A stretch of DNA of 54,339 bases from Rhodospirillales bacterium (GTDB lineage: Bacteria > Pseudomonadota > Alphaproteobacteria > Geminicoccales > Geminicoccaceae), in contig WFXL01000152.1 in the NCBI GenBank assembly GCA_015490605.1, forward strand, positions 1 through 54,339, written 5' to 3'. Of the stretch, positions 34,908 to 45,346 are shown one piece after another. The notes below the pieces were generated by a model. The model worked only from the letters and a program-made list of their open reading frames with translations. It was not told where the DNA came from and made no database searches. Position 1 is the stretch's first letter. Each line of letters opens with the position of its first letter. Position numbers and translations under genes: made by a program.

Positions 34908-34960
34908 CCAATGCCTCCGGAGCATATTCCGGGGTGGTTTGGAAATCTGCGGAGCCAGGA

Positions 34961-36334
34961 TCACAGGGCGGCGGCGTGGCGCAGCGGCCCGGCCTGGAGG
35001 TAACGGTCGAAGCAGGAGGCCACCACCCGCAGCAGCGGGCGCATGGTCTCGGGCACCCGCACGCGCATCCCCTCGCGCACCGCCAGCCCCAGGGCCTCGG
35101 CTTCGGCCATGCGGGCCGGCTCGGGCTCCAGCAGCGCCACCGGTAGCCGGTGGCGGGCGGCCACGGCCTCGAGGTCCACCGCCAGCTCGCACATGAGCCG
35201 TTCGATCACCTCGCGGATCGCCCGATCGATGCGCGAGACCGGCCGCCCCCGCACCGTCGGCAGCCGGCCCTCACCCAGAAGCCGCCGCCACCGTTTGAGA
35301 TCGGGTGCACTCTGGGCATAGCCCTGGGGCAGATCGGAGATGGCCGAGGCGCCGAAGCCCACGAGCACCTCGGCGGGATCGTCGGTATAGCCCTGGAAGT
35401 TGCGCCGCAGCCGGCCGGCACGCAGCGCCTTTGCCAGCGGATCTTCGGGCCGGGCGAAATGGTCGAGGCCGATGGCCTCATAGCCGTGGGCGGTGAGGGT
35501 GGCGGCGATGGCCTCGAACTGGGCCACCCGCTCGGCCGCATCCGGCAGTGGATGGCGCTCCAAGAGCCGCTGATGGCGCTTGAGCTGCGGCAGGTGGGCA
35601 TAGCCGAACACGGCAAAGCGGGGAATGCCCAGGGCCGCGAGACGGGCGGCGGAATCCACGGCACTTTCCACCGTCTGACACGGCAGCCCGTACATCAGGT
35701 CCACCGCCATCCGCTCGAGCCCGGCTGTGCGCAGCCGTTCGATCACGGCGAGCACCTGCTCGGCCGGCTGGATGCGCGCCACCGCCCGCTGCACTGTGGG
35801 ATCGAGGGTCTGCACCCCGAGGCTCACCCGGTTGAAGCCGAGGGCCACCAGCCCCTCCACCAGCGCCGCATCCACCTCGCGGGGATCGAGCTCGATGGCC
35901 ACTTCCGCCTCGGGACGGATGTCGAAGTGCGCCCGAAGAGCGGCGAGGATGCGGCCGAGGCCGGCGGGGCCGGCGGTGGAGGGGGTGCCGCCGCCGAAAT
36001 GGAGGTGCACCACCGGCAGGCGCGCGGGCAGCCGAGCCGCCACCAGCTCGATCTCCCGCAGCAGCAGCTCCACATAGGCGTCGATCCGGTGCTGCCGGGC
36101 GCTGATCCAGGTGTGACAGCCGCAGTACCAGCAGAGGTGGCGGCACCAGGGGATGTGGACGTAGAGCGAGAGCCGCGTGGTGGGCGCGAGCTCGCCCAGC
36201 CAGCGCGTGAAGGTGTCAGCCTCGAGCGCGCCGAAGTGCACGGCGGTGGGATAGCTGGTATAGCGCGGCACCCGCGCGTGCTCGAAATAGCGGATCAGAT
36301 CCGCCCTCACCGCAGCGACTCCCCGGGCGATCAC
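34961..36334 (-). CDS. hemN: Oxygen-independent coproporphyrinogen III oxidase
   Basis: RYTSYPTAVHFGALE..., radical-SAM motif CRHLCWYCGC, HLHFGGGTPST, FNRVSLGVQTLDPTVQRAVARIQP. Start GTG 36334 or 36310. Confidence 0.93.
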   Translation of the reverse strand: MIARGVAAVRADLIRYFEHARVPRYTSYPTAVHFGALEADTFTRWLGELAPTTRLSLYVHIPWCRHLCWYCGCHTWISARQHRIDAYVELLLREIELVAARLPARLPVVHLHFGGGTPSTAGPAGLGRILAALRAHFDIRPEAEVAIELDPREVDAALVEGLVALGFNRVSLGVQTLDPTVQRAVARIQPAEQVLAVIERLRTAGLERMAVDLMYGLPCQTVESAVDSAARLAALGIPRFAVFGYAHLPQLKRHQRLLERHPLPDAAERVAQFEAIAATLTAHGYEAIGLDHFARPEDPLAKALRAGRLRRNFQGYTDDPAEVLVGFGASAISDLPQGYAQSAPDLKRWRRLLGEGRLPTVRGRPVSRIDRAIREVIERLMCELAVDLEAVAARHRLPVALLEPEPARMAEAEALGLAVREGMRVRVPETMRPLLRVVASCFDRYLQAGPLRHAAAL

Positions 36335-36459
36335 CGCCCATCTCGTGCACCACACCGGCGGGTCAAGCGCCGTGCGGCTTCAGGGCACCCTGTTCGCCTG
36401 CACGGTCCCGGTCTATCACCCCAGCTGCAGCGGCGCGAAGCCGTGGGGAGCGGTCGAAG

Positions 36460-37479
36460 ATGCGGCGGATCGGCCTGGTGGTGACGGCGGCAGCGGGGCT
36501 GCTGGTGGGAGCGGCGGCACTGGCCATGAGCGGATGGCTGCCGCGCACCTGGCTGCCGGCACCGGCAGAGCCGCCGAAGGTGATCCGTCTCTACGGCAAT
36601 ATCGATCTCCGGGAAGTGCGCCCGGGCTTCAACCTGGCCGGGCGGATCGCCTCCATGGAGCTGGAGGAGGGCGATCGGGTGGAGCCCGGGCGGCTGCTGG
36701 CGACGCTGGAGGATGCGGTGTTCCGCGCCCAGGAGCAGATGGCCCGCGCAGCACTCGCCGGCGCCCGCGCCCGCCTGGCCCGGCTGGAAGCCGGGAGCCG
36801 TCCGCAGGAGATCGAGCGGGCCCGGGCCGAACTCGCCCGGCTGCGGGCGCTGGCGCTGGATGCCGAACGCACGGTCACACGGCTCCGTCGGCTTGCGGCC
36901 GACCGTTTCGCCCCCAAGGCCGAGCTCGATGCCGCCGAAGCCCGGCTCGAGGCCCTGCGGGCCCAGATCCGCGCCCAGGAACAGACCCTCTCGCTGCTGA
37001 TCGAGGGCCCGCGGCAGGAGGACATTGCCGCCGCCCGCGCCGAGGTGGCGCGGCGCGAGGCGGAGCTTGCCATCGCCACCAAGCGCCTTACTGACACCCG
37101 CCTTGTGGCCAACGCCCGCGGGGTGGTGACGGCGCGGCTGCATGAGCCGGGTGATGTGGTGCTGCCCCACACGCCCATCTACATCATCGCCCTCGAGGAT
37201 ACGGTGTTCGCCCGGGTCTATGTGGAGGAGCCGCTGCTGGGACACCTGCGCGAGGGGATGGCGGCCCGCATCCTTACCGATTCCGGCGGCGTCTATGAGG
37301 GCTGGGTGGGCTACATCTCGCCGGTGGCGGAATTCACACCGAAGACCGTTCAGACCGAGGAGCTGCGCACCAGCCTCGTCTATCAGCTGCGGGTCTATGC
37401 CCGCAATGGCGACGGCGGGCTGCGCCAGGGCATGCCGGTGACGGTGGAGATCCCGCTCTCCGACGGGGCGGTGCGGTGA
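36460..37479 (+). CDS. ybhG: HlyD-family membrane fusion protein, YbhG-like
   Basis: Single N-terminal TM, IRLYGNIDLREVRPGFNLAGRIASMELEEGDRVEPGRLLATLEDAVFRAQEQMARAAL..., long coiled-coil; followed by a dual ABC ATPase and two ABC-2 permeases. Confidence 0.85.
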   Translation: MRRIGLVVTAAAGLLVGAAALAMSGWLPRTWLPAPAEPPKVIRLYGNIDLREVRPGFNLAGRIASMELEEGDRVEPGRLLATLEDAVFRAQEQMARAALAGARARLARLEAGSRPQEIERARAELARLRALALDAERTVTRLRRLAADRFAPKAELDAAEARLEALRAQIRAQEQTLSLLIEGPRQEDIAAARAEVARREAELAIATKRLTDTRLVANARGVVTARLHEPGDVVLPHTPIYIIALEDTVFARVYVEEPLLGHLREGMAARILTDSGGVYEGWVGYISPVAEFTPKTVQTEELRTSLVYQLRVYARNGDGGLRQGMPVTVEIPLSDGAVR

Positions 37480-39224
37480 CCCCGGTCATCCGGCTCGAGG
37501 CCCTCCGCAAGCGCTTCCGCCCGGCCTCCCGGCCGGCGCTCGATGATCTTCACTTCACCGTGGCGACGGGCGAGCGGGTGGCCGTGGTGGGACCCGATGG
37601 CGCCGGCAAGACCACCCTCTTCCGCCTGCTGGCCGGCCTGCTGCGGCCCGATGGCGGCCGCGGTGAGGTGCTGGGCTATGACCTCAGCCGTGAGGCGGGC
37701 CGGGTGCAGGCGACCGTCGGCTACATGCCCCAGCGCTTCGCCCTCTATGAGGAGCTCTCGGTGGGCGAAAACCTGGAGCTGCGTGCCGATCTTCTGGGGC
37801 TCCAGGGGACTGCGCGCGCAACCCGCATCCGCCACATCCTCGAGGCCACCGGCCTTGCCCCCTTCGTGGCCCGGCGCGCGGGGCGCCTTTCCGGCGGCAT
37901 GAAGCAGAAGCTGGCGCTCGGGGCGGTGCTGCTGCGGGTGCCGCCGCTGCTGCTCCTGGACGAGCCCACCGTGGGCGTCGATCCGCTCTCGCGGCGCGAG
38001 CTCGCCGGTCTGCTGACACAGCTTGCCGGCCCCGCCACCACGGTGCTGTGGAGCACCGCCTATCTGGATGAGGCTGAGCGCTTTCCGCGGGTGCTGCTGC
38101 TGCATGAGGGGCGCATCCTCGCCGATGCCGCCCCCGCCACCCTCACCGCCGCCCTCGCCGGCCGGGTGTTGCGTCTCGAGACGGAGGCAGGCCGCCGCCG
38201 CCATCTCGCCCGCCGGCTGGCCGGCCTCGCGGGGGTGGTGGATGTGACCCCGCGGGCCGGCGCGCTGCGGGTGGTGACCGACCGGCCCGGGCGGGAGAAG
38301 GCGCTCGCCATAGAGGGTGTGCTTGGGGTGGAGGTGGTGCGGCCGCGGCTGGAGGATGCCGTCACTGCCACTCTCGCAGCCGCCGGCGTGCGCGGCGAGG
38401 GTTTCGGCCCAAAGGCGGCCGAGCGGGGCGACGATCCCCAAGAGCCGCCGGCACGGTCCAATGAGGGCGAGCCCCCGTTGGTGGAGGTACGCGATCTGGT
38501 GCGCTGCTTCGGCCGCTTTCGCGCCGTCGACGGCATCTCCTTCCGGGTCCACCGGGGCGAGGTGTTCGGCCTTCTGGGCCCCAACGGCGCCGGCAAGTCC
38601 ACCACCTTCCGCATGCTCTGCGGCCTGTTGCCGCCCACCGCCGGCAGCGCCCGGGTGCTGGGCTTCGACCTCGCCCGGGCGGCGGCCCAGGCCCGCGCGC
38701 GCATCGGCTACATGGCCCAGAAGTTCGCCCTCTACGGTGAACTCACGGTGCGCCAGAATCTGCGCTTCTTCGCGGCGGTCTATGGGCTGGCGCGGCCCCA
38801 GCGGCGCCGGCGGGTGGCGGAACTGCTGGCCGAATTCGGCCTTGAGGGGGTGGCCGACCAGCGCGCCCAGGGCCTGCCCCTCGGCTTCGAGCGACGCCTG
38901 TCCATGGCGGTGGCGGTGATCCACCGGCCCGATGTGCTGTTCCTGGACGAGCCCACCTCGGGGGTCGATCCCCTCACCCGGCGATCCTTCTGGCGCCGCA
39001 TCCTGGCGCTGGCCGACGGCGGTGTGACGGTGGTGGTGACCACCCACTTCCTGGATGAGGCCGAGTATTGCGATCGGGTGGCCATCATGGACCGCGGGCG
39101 CATCCTCGAACTGGGCCCGCCGGCCGCCATCGTCGCCCGCACCCGCGAGCTGGAGTCGGCGGTGGAAACCCTCGAGGAGGCCTTCGTGAGCCTGCTCCAG
39201 CGACGGCGGGAGGCGGCCGCATGA
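37476..39224 (+). CDS. ybhF: ABC transporter ATP-binding protein with two fused NBDs, YbhF-like
   Basis: Two Walker A motifs: GPDGAGKTTLFRLLAGLL and GPNGAGKSTTFRMLCGLL; two LLLDEPT/FLDEPTSGVDP motifs. Confidence 0.9.
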   Translation: MTPVIRLEALRKRFRPASRPALDDLHFTVATGERVAVVGPDGAGKTTLFRLLAGLLRPDGGRGEVLGYDLSREAGRVQATVGYMPQRFALYEELSVGENLELRADLLGLQGTARATRIRHILEATGLAPFVARRAGRLSGGMKQKLALGAVLLRVPPLLLLDEPTVGVDPLSRRELAGLLTQLAGPATTVLWSTAYLDEAERFPRVLLLHEGRILADAAPATLTAALAGRVLRLETEAGRRRHLARRLAGLAGVVDVTPRAGALRVVTDRPGREKALAIEGVLGVEVVRPRLEDAVTATLAAAGVRGEGFGPKAAERGDDPQEPPARSNEGEPPLVEVRDLVRCFGRFRAVDGISFRVHRGEVFGLLGPNGAGKSTTFRMLCGLLPPTAGSARVLGFDLARAAAQARARIGYMAQKFALYGELTVRQNLRFFAAVYGLARPQRRRRVAELLAEFGLEGVADQRAQGLPLGFERRLSMAVAVIHRPDVLFLDEPTSGVDPLTRRSFWRRILALADGGVTVVVTTHFLDEAEYCDRVAIMDRGRILELGPPAAIVARTRELESAVETLEEAFVSLLQRRREAAA

Positions 39225-40324
39225 GCGCTTCCTGGCGGCGGCTGCGCGCGCTCCTGCGCAAGGAATGGCTGCAGATCCTGCGCGATCCCTCGAGTTTCGC
39301 CATCGCCTTCCTGCTGCCGGTGCTGCTGCTGGTGATCATCGGCTTCGGTGTGTCCCTCGACCCCCGCACCCTGCGGGTGGCGGTGGTGGTGCCGACGCCC
39401 TCGGCTGCGAGCGACGAGCTCATCGCAGCACTTAAGGGCTCGCCCTGGTTCCAGGTGGAAGTGGCGCGCGCCCGCCAGCCGGCCGAGGCCCGGCTCGCCC
39501 GCGGCGAACTCCACGCGGTCCTCGCCCTCGATGGTGAGTTCGCCGGCCGGCTCGCCGCCGGCACCGCCCACATCCAGCTGCTGCTGGATGGGGTCGATGC
39601 CAACACCGCGCGGCTCACCGAGGGCTATCTGCGCGGGGTGGTGGCGCTGTGGGCCGCCCGCCAGGGCTGGCAGCCGGCGCCGCTGCAGATCGAGACCCGC
39701 ATGTGGTTCAACACCGCCGCCGAGAGCCGCGACTTCCTGATCCCCGGTCTCACGGCGGTGGTGCTCACCCTCACCGGCGCCCTGCTCACCGCCATGGTGG
39801 TGGCGCGGGCGTGGGAGCGCGGCACCATGGAGGGGCTGTTCGCGAGCCCCGCCCGCCGCCTCGAGATCTTTCTCGGCGCTTTCCTGCCCTATCTGCTCAT
39901 GGGCTTTGCCGCGAGCGCGCTGGTGGCGGCCGCGGCCGTGTGGGTGTTCCAGGTGCCGCTTCGGGGCTCGCTGCCGTTCCTGGCGCTGGCGGCGCTGCTC
40001 TATGTGACCATCATGGCCGGCTGGGGGCTCGCGGTCTCGGCCGCCACCCGTCACCAGTTCCTGGCCGCCCAGATCGTGCTCTATTCCTCGCTGCTGCCGA
40101 GCTTCATGCTCTCGGGCTTTCTCTTCGACATCGCCAGCATGCCCGCCTGGCTGCAGGCCCTCACCCTGCTGGTCCCGGCCCGCTGGTATGTTTCGCTGCA
40201 GCAGACCCTGTTCCTGGCCGGTGATGTGGCTGCACTCCTTCTGCGGGATCTCGCGGTGCTGGCGCTGATGGCCCTGGCGCTGGCGCTGCTCGCCTACCGC
40301 GGTTTCCGCAAGCGGCTGGACTAG
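39221..40324 (+). CDS. ybhS: ABC-2 type permease, YbhS-like
   Basis: MSASWRRLRALLRKEWLQILRDPSSFAIAFLLPVLLLVIIGFGVSLD...; ABC-2 topology. Confidence 0.85.
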   Translation: MSASWRRLRALLRKEWLQILRDPSSFAIAFLLPVLLLVIIGFGVSLDPRTLRVAVVVPTPSAASDELIAALKGSPWFQVEVARARQPAEARLARGELHAVLALDGEFAGRLAAGTAHIQLLLDGVDANTARLTEGYLRGVVALWAARQGWQPAPLQIETRMWFNTAAESRDFLIPGLTAVVLTLTGALLTAMVVARAWERGTMEGLFASPARRLEIFLGAFLPYLLMGFAASALVAAAAVWVFQVPLRGSLPFLALAALLYVTIMAGWGLAVSAATRHQFLAAQIVLYSSLLPSFMLSGFLFDIASMPAWLQALTLLVPARWYVSLQQTLFLAGDVAALLLRDLAVLALMALALALLAYRGFRKRLD

Positions 40325-40328
40325 GACC

Positions 40329-41429
40329 ATGTGGCGTCGCCTGGCTGCGCTGGTGCGCAAGGAGCTGCTGGTGTTCCTCCAGGATCCGCGGGCGCGCATC
40401 GTGGTGCTGGCGCCACCGGTGATCCAACTGTTCGTCTTCGCCTATGCCGCCACCTTCGATGTGCGCCACGTTCCCTTGGCGGTGCTGGATCGCGATCGCA
40501 CCGGCCTGTCGCGCGCCTTCATCGCCCGGCTCGAGGGGGCCCCCGACTTCCGGCTGGTGCGGGCATCGGCCGAGGCCGAGCTGCGCCGGCTGATCGACCG
40601 CCAGCGGGTGGTGGGAGCGGTGGTGATCCGCGAGGGCTTCGCGCGCGAGCTCCTGGCCGGGCGGCCGGCGCCGGTGCAGCTGCTGCTGGATGGCCGAGGC
40701 TCCAACACCGCCCAGGCGGTGGCCACCTATCTCCGCCGCATCGCCGCCGACTTCCGGCCGCTGGAGACGGAGGCGGAGCGGCCGCGCGCACCGCCGCTTG
40801 CGGTGCGCGCCTGGTTCAACCCCAATCTCGAGAGCGTCGCCTTCGTGGTGCCGGCGCTGGTGGCCATGATCACCATGGTGGCGGTGATGGGGGTGACGGG
40901 ACTCGCCATCGCGCGCGAACGCGAGCTCGGGACCATGGATCAGCTGATGGTAACCCCCCTGAGGCCGCTGGAGCTGGCCCTGGGCAAGCTGCTTCCCGGG
41001 GTGCTGCTGGGGCTGGTGGAGGGAGCGCTGGTGGTGGCCGTGGCCATCCTCTGGTTCGAAATTCCCCTGCGCGGTCCGCTCCTGACCCTGGCGCTGGCGC
41101 TTTTGGTCTTCGCCGTGGCGGTGGCGGGCGTGGGACTGATGATCTCGGCCCTCGTCCGCACCCAGCAGCAGGCCATGGTGGCGCTGTTCTTCTTCATCGC
41201 CCCGGCCGCGATTCTCTCGGGCTTCGCCACCCCCATCGACAACATGCCCGACTGGCTCCAGCAGGTGACCCTGATCAACCCGCTGCGCTACATGATCACC
41301 GTGGTCCGCGGCGTGTTCCTGCGCGGGCTCGGCCTCGAGGAACTCGCCGGCGAAATCTGGCCGATGGCGCTCATCGGCCTCATCACCCTCACCCTCGCTG
41401 CCCTGGTGTTCCGCCGTCACGTCACATGA
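40329..41429 (+). CDS. ybhR: ABC-2 type permease, YbhR-like
   Basis: MWRRLAALVRKELLVFLQDPRARIVVLAPPVIQLFVFAYAATFDVRHVPLAVLDRDRTGLSR...NPLRYMITVVRGVFLRG. Confidence 0.87.
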   Translation: MWRRLAALVRKELLVFLQDPRARIVVLAPPVIQLFVFAYAATFDVRHVPLAVLDRDRTGLSRAFIARLEGAPDFRLVRASAEAELRRLIDRQRVVGAVVIREGFARELLAGRPAPVQLLLDGRGSNTAQAVATYLRRIAADFRPLETEAERPRAPPLAVRAWFNPNLESVAFVVPALVAMITMVAVMGVTGLAIARERELGTMDQLMVTPLRPLELALGKLLPGVLLGLVEGALVVAVAILWFEIPLRGPLLTLALALLVFAVAVAGVGLMISALVRTQQQAMVALFFFIAPAAILSGFATPIDNMPDWLQQVTLINPLRYMITVVRGVFLRGLGLEELAGEIWPMALIGLITLTLAALVFRRHVT

Positions 41430-42196
41430 GTGCCTACGAACTCGCCCGCACCCTGGTACAGCCGAGCCATGCGCTGATGCTGCTGGCGGTGCTGGGTCTG
41501 CTGCTCCTCGTGCTGCGCTGGCGCCGCACCGGCCTCGGCCTGAGCGCCCTAGGCCTCGGCGGCCTTCTGGTGACGGGGGTCCTGCCGGTGGGCGCCTATC
41601 TGGCCCAGGGGCTCGAAGCGCGCCATCCGCGCCCGACATCGCCGCCAGCGCGGGTGGACGGCATCCTCGTGCTGGGCGGCTTCACCGCGCCCGATGCCAC
41701 CTGTGCCGACCGCCACATCCGCCTCAATGATGCCGCCGAGCGGCTGCTGGAGGTGCTGGTGCTGGCGCGCCGCTATCCCGACGCCCGGCTGGTGATCAGC
41801 GGCGGCGGCTGGGCCTTTGCGCAAGGTTGCAGCGAGGCCGAACAGACCGCCCGCTTTCTCGCCCGCTACGGCTTCGACATGACTCGGCTCGAGCTCGAGA
41901 CCCGCTCGCGCAACACCTTCGAGAACGCCCTCTTCACCTACCGGCAGGTGCGGCCGCAGCCGGATGAGGTGTGGCTGCTGGTGACATCCGCCGTCCACAT
42001 GCCCCGGGCGGTGGCGGTCTTCGAACGGGTGGGCTGGCGCGTGGTGCCCTGGCCGGTGGACTTCATCGGCACCGACACCCTCTGGCACCTGCCGGCGGTG
42101 ATCGACCTGCCGCGCCGCTGGCGCGAGCTCGACCTGGTGGCCCACGAGGCCCTGGGCCTCCTGTGGTATCGCTGGCGCGGCCGCATCGCGGGCTGA
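41426..42196 (+). CDS. YdcF/ElyC (DUF218) family protein
   Basis: VDGILVLGGFTAPDATCADRHIRLNDAAERLLEVLVLARRYPDARLVISGGG...LELETRSRNTFENALFT...WLLVTSAVHMPRAVAVFERVGWRVVPWPVDF. Confidence 0.88.
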   Translation: MSAYELARTLVQPSHALMLLAVLGLLLLVLRWRRTGLGLSALGLGGLLVTGVLPVGAYLAQGLEARHPRPTSPPARVDGILVLGGFTAPDATCADRHIRLNDAAERLLEVLVLARRYPDARLVISGGGWAFAQGCSEAEQTARFLARYGFDMTRLELETRSRNTFENALFTYRQVRPQPDEVWLLVTSAVHMPRAVAVFERVGWRVVPWPVDFIGTDTLWHLPAVIDLPRRWRELDLVAHEALGLLWYRWRGRIAG

Positions 42197-42207
42197 GGCG
42201 AGGCGTC

Positions 42208-43140
42208 TCACTCCGGCACCTGCGACTGGCGGCGCTGGCGGTGGAGCGCCCGCTCCTCCTCGGCGAAGTGCCGCGTCTCCTCGAGTTCCTGCTGCAGTTC
42301 CGCCGCCACCTCCGCCTCCACCGCGGCCTCGCGCTGTGCCCGGGCGGCATCGGCACGGGCGAATTCGGCGAGTTCGGCCGAAAGCTCTTCGAGTTCGCGC
42401 CCGCCCGCCATCATCTCCAGGAGCTGTTCGCGGGTGATCTCCTCCTTGCGGAAGGTGCCGAGGGTGCGGCCACGGTTGAGCACGGTGAAGCGATCGCCCA
42501 CCGCCCAGGCGTGGTGGACATTGTGGGTGATGAAGATCACCCCGAGCTCGCGCGCGCGCGCCTGGGCGATGTAGCGCAGCACCACCGAGGCCTGTTTGAC
42601 GCCGAGGGCTGAAGTGGGCTCGTCCAGGATCAGCACCCGCGCGCCGAAATAGACCGCCCGGGCGATGGCCACGCACTGGCGCTCGCCGCCCGAGAGGGTG
42701 CCCACCGCCTGGGAGGGATCGCGCACATCGATGCCGATCCTGGCCATTTCCTCGCGGGCGATGGCATTGGCCTTCTTCACATCGAGCCGGCGGAAGAGGC
42801 CGCGCCCCTTGGTCACCACATGTTCCCGGCCCATGAAGAAATTGCGGGTGATGCTCATGAGCGGGATCAGCGCCAGGTCCTGATAGACGGTCGCAATGCC
42901 GCGATCGAGCGCATCCCGAGGGCTCTCGAACACCACCGGCCGGCCGTCCAGCAGGATCTCGCCGCGAGTGGGCTTGTGGACGCCTGAGAGGGTCTTGATC
43001 AGGGTCGACTTGCCGGCGCCATTGTCGCCCAGCAGACAGTGCACCTCGCCGGCATAGACCTGCATGGACACGCCCTCGAGGGCGATCACCGAGCCGAAGT
43101 GCTTGGAGACGTTGCGGACCTCGATCAGGGGAGTGGTCAT
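42208..43140 (-). CDS. Sugar (inositol) ABC transporter ATP-binding protein, single NBD with charged C-terminal tail
   Basis: [60 protein letters not shown]...[35 protein letters not shown] at 43140; longer track ORF to 43935 is an upstream extension. Confidence 0.88.
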   Translation of the reverse strand: MTTPLIEVRNVSKHFGSVIALEGVSMQVYAGEVHCLLGDNGAGKSTLIKTLSGVHKPTRGEILLDGRPVVFESPRDALDRGIATVYQDLALIPLMSITRNFFMGREHVVTKGRGLFRRLDVKKANAIAREEMARIGIDVRDPSQAVGTLSGGERQCVAIARAVYFGARVLILDEPTSALGVKQASVVLRYIAQARARELGVIFITHNVHHAWAVGDRFTVLNRGRTLGTFRKEEITREQLLEMMAGGRELEELSAELAEFARADAARAQREAAVEAEVAAELQQELEETRHFAEEERALHRQRRQSQVPE

Positions 43141-44246
43141 CGCGCCTCCGTCGCCTTGCGGCGGACATAGTTGTTGAACAGCACCGCCACCAGCATCATC
43201 ACCCCGAGGAATACCTTGAACCAGTCGGTGTTCACGCCGGTGTAGAAGATCCCCATCTGCACCGTGCCGAAGATCAGCGCGCCGAAGGTGGCGCCGATGG
43301 CGGACCCGTAGCCGCCGGTGAGCAGACAGCCGCCGATCACCGAAGCGATGATGGCCTCGAACTCCTTGAGCTGTCCCCGCAATACGTCGGCCGAGCCCAC
43401 CGACAGGGTCTGCACCAGGGCGAAGATGGTGGCGGCCACGGCGGTGAACATGAACAGGCCGGTCTTCACCCGTGCCACCGGCACGCCCACGTTGCGGGCC
43501 GCATTGGGATCGCCGCCGCAGGCGAAGATCCAGTTGCCCAGGCGGGTGCGCAGCAGCACCCAGGTGGCGAGCGCCGTCAGCACCAGCCACCAGACGATGG
43601 ACATGGGGATCCCCTGCGCCAGCGGCGTGCCGTCGGCGCGGGCGGCGATCCAGCCCATGTCCGCGAGCCACTGCATCAGCCCCTGGCCCACCTTGCCGGC
43701 GAACAGCGGCGCCAGCGGATCTCCCGCCATCACGTCGCGCAGACCCGGGATCTGGGTGCGGCCGGTCAAAAGCCGCGTAAGACCGAGGGTGAGCCCGCGG
43801 AGGATGAACAGGCCGCCCAGAGTGACGATGAAGGAGGGCAGGCCGGTGCGCATGACGATGGTGCCGTTCACCAGCCCCACCAGCAGCGCCACGCCGAAGG
43901 CCAGCAGGATGCAGAGCCACAGCGGCCAGCCCCATTCCACCGCCGGCAGCGCCACCACGATGCCGGCAAAGCCGATCATGGAACCGACGGAGAGGTCGAA
44001 CTCGCCGCCGATCATCAGCATCGCCGCCGCCACCGCGATGATGCCCAGCTGGGCCGAGACCTCGAGGAAATTGATGATACCCAGCGCCGAGAACATGCCG
44101 CTGTCGCCCGCCACCACGGCGAAGAACAGCAGCACCAGCACGAAGCCGGCCACCGAGCCGAGCTCGGGGCGGGAGAACAGCCGCCTGAGCCAGGTGGTCT
44201 CGCGTAGCCGCTCGTCCCGACCGGCGGCCGATGTGGCGGTGGTCAT
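43137..44246 (-). CDS. Sugar (inositol) ABC transporter permease
   Basis: [27 protein letters not shown]...[32 protein letters not shown]: RbsC-like permease. Confidence 0.9.
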   Translation of the reverse strand: MTTATSAAGRDERLRETTWLRRLFSRPELGSVAGFVLVLLFFAVVAGDSGMFSALGIINFLEVSAQLGIIAVAAAMLMIGGEFDLSVGSMIGFAGIVVALPAVEWGWPLWLCILLAFGVALLVGLVNGTIVMRTGLPSFIVTLGGLFILRGLTLGLTRLLTGRTQIPGLRDVMAGDPLAPLFAGKVGQGLMQWLADMGWIAARADGTPLAQGIPMSIVWWLVLTALATWVLLRTRLGNWIFACGGDPNAARNVGVPVARVKTGLFMFTAVAATIFALVQTLSVGSADVLRGQLKEFEAIIASVIGGCLLTGGYGSAIGATFGALIFGTVQMGIFYTGVNTDWFKVFLGVMMLVAVLFNNYVRRKATEAR

Positions 44247-44273
44247 GGCGTCACCTCCCCTCCCGGACCGACG

Positions 44274-44300
44274 GCGGGGCCCCGCCCGGCGGGGCCCCGC
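44274..44300. terminator. Tandem palindromic GC stem-loop between the substrate-binding-protein and permease genes
   Basis: GCGGGGCCCCGC-CCG-GCGGGGCCCCGC: two copies of a self-complementary 12-mer, just downstream of the substrate-binding-protein stop; no U-tract. Confidence 0.55.
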
Positions 44301-44307
44301 AAACGGT

Positions 44308-45255
44308 TCAGCGGATGCCCTTCTTGGCCAGTTCGATCACCTGCTTGGCGTTCTCGGGCGTCACGAAGCCCGGGCCGGTCATCACCACGCCCGCCGGCAT
44401 GAGGCCGTACTTGGCGTTGAGGGTGAGGAACACCACCGGCAGATAGCCCTGGAGGTACTGCTGCTGGTCGATGGCAAAGAGCATCTTGCCCTCGCTCAGC
44501 GCCTGCAGCACCGCCGGCGAGAGGTCGAAGGTGGCGAGCTTGACCTTGCCCAGAAGCCCCATCTCCTCGAGCGCCTGCATGATGGGCTCGGCCGCCGCCG
44601 GCCCGAGCGCGAGAATGCCCTCGGTGTCGGGATTCTTGGCGAGATAGGCCTTGATGGCGTTGCGGGTCTCGGTGGGGTCCATGCTGGTGGCCAGCACCTC
44701 ACTCTGGCCGCCGAGGCCCTTGGCAAAGCCCTCGCAGCGCAGATCCAGCGCCACATTGCCCACCTCGTGATTGACGCAGACCGCCTTCTTCACCCCGGCT
44801 GCCGCCATCCGCTTGCCGCCGCCGAGGCCGGCCTCGAACTCGGTCTGGCCCACATGGACCCGCACGCCCAGCTTGTCATAGACGTCCGAGCCGGAATTCA
44901 GCGACACCACCGGGATCCCCGCGGCCACCGCATTCTGGATCGAGGGCCCGAGTGCATCGGCATCGGGGATCGAGACGGCGAGGCCGTCGGGCTTGGAGGC
45001 CACGGCCGCGTCGATGAGCTGGGACATTTTCACCATGTCGAAGGTCTCGGGCGCCCGGTACTCCACCTTGACGCCATATTTGGCCATGTCGGCCGCGGCC
45101 GCATCGACCCCATTCTTGACCACGTTCCAGAAGGGATCCGAGGCCTGACCGTGGGTCACCACCACGATGCGGATGTCCTCGCCGGCCGTCGCCGTGCCGG
45201 CCACGACCCCGGCCGCCAGCACGGCCGATGCGAGCAGCCGTCCGAATCGCTTCAT
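44308..45255 (-). CDS. Sugar (inositol) ABC transporter periplasmic substrate-binding protein
   Basis: Signal peptide [103 protein letters not shown]: RbsB-like. Confidence 0.9.
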   Translation of the reverse strand: MKRFGRLLASAVLAAGVVAGTATAGEDIRIVVVTHGQASDPFWNVVKNGVDAAAADMAKYGVKVEYRAPETFDMVKMSQLIDAAVASKPDGLAVSIPDADALGPSIQNAVAAGIPVVSLNSGSDVYDKLGVRVHVGQTEFEAGLGGGKRMAAAGVKKAVCVNHEVGNVALDLRCEGFAKGLGGQSEVLATSMDPTETRNAIKAYLAKNPDTEGILALGPAAAEPIMQALEEMGLLGKVKLATFDLSPAVLQALSEGKMLFAIDQQQYLQGYLPVVFLTLNAKYGLMPAGVVMTGPGFVTPENAKQVIELAKKGIR

Positions 45256-45315
45256 CGCTGCCTTCCCTCCATCTCGGGGGAGCGCCGTGCTCCCGCCTTG
45301 TCCATGGACGCCGCG

Positions 45316-45333
45316 ATGGAAATCTGTTTCCAT
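45316..45333. promoter_or_regulatory. Putative IolR operator 1
   Basis: ATGGAAATCTGTTTCCAT: fits GGAA-N6-TTCC, in the divergent intergenic region between the transporter and rpiR-type genes. Confidence 0.7.
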
Positions 45334-45346
45334 TCGGGCAGCTCGA

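Noticed and set aside
42208-43935. 575-aa ORF suggesting a permease-ATPase fusion in the inositol transporter
   Set aside because: The upstream part is the wrong frame of the permease gene; the permease has its own clear frame 43137-44246 and the ATPase a clear ATG at 43140.
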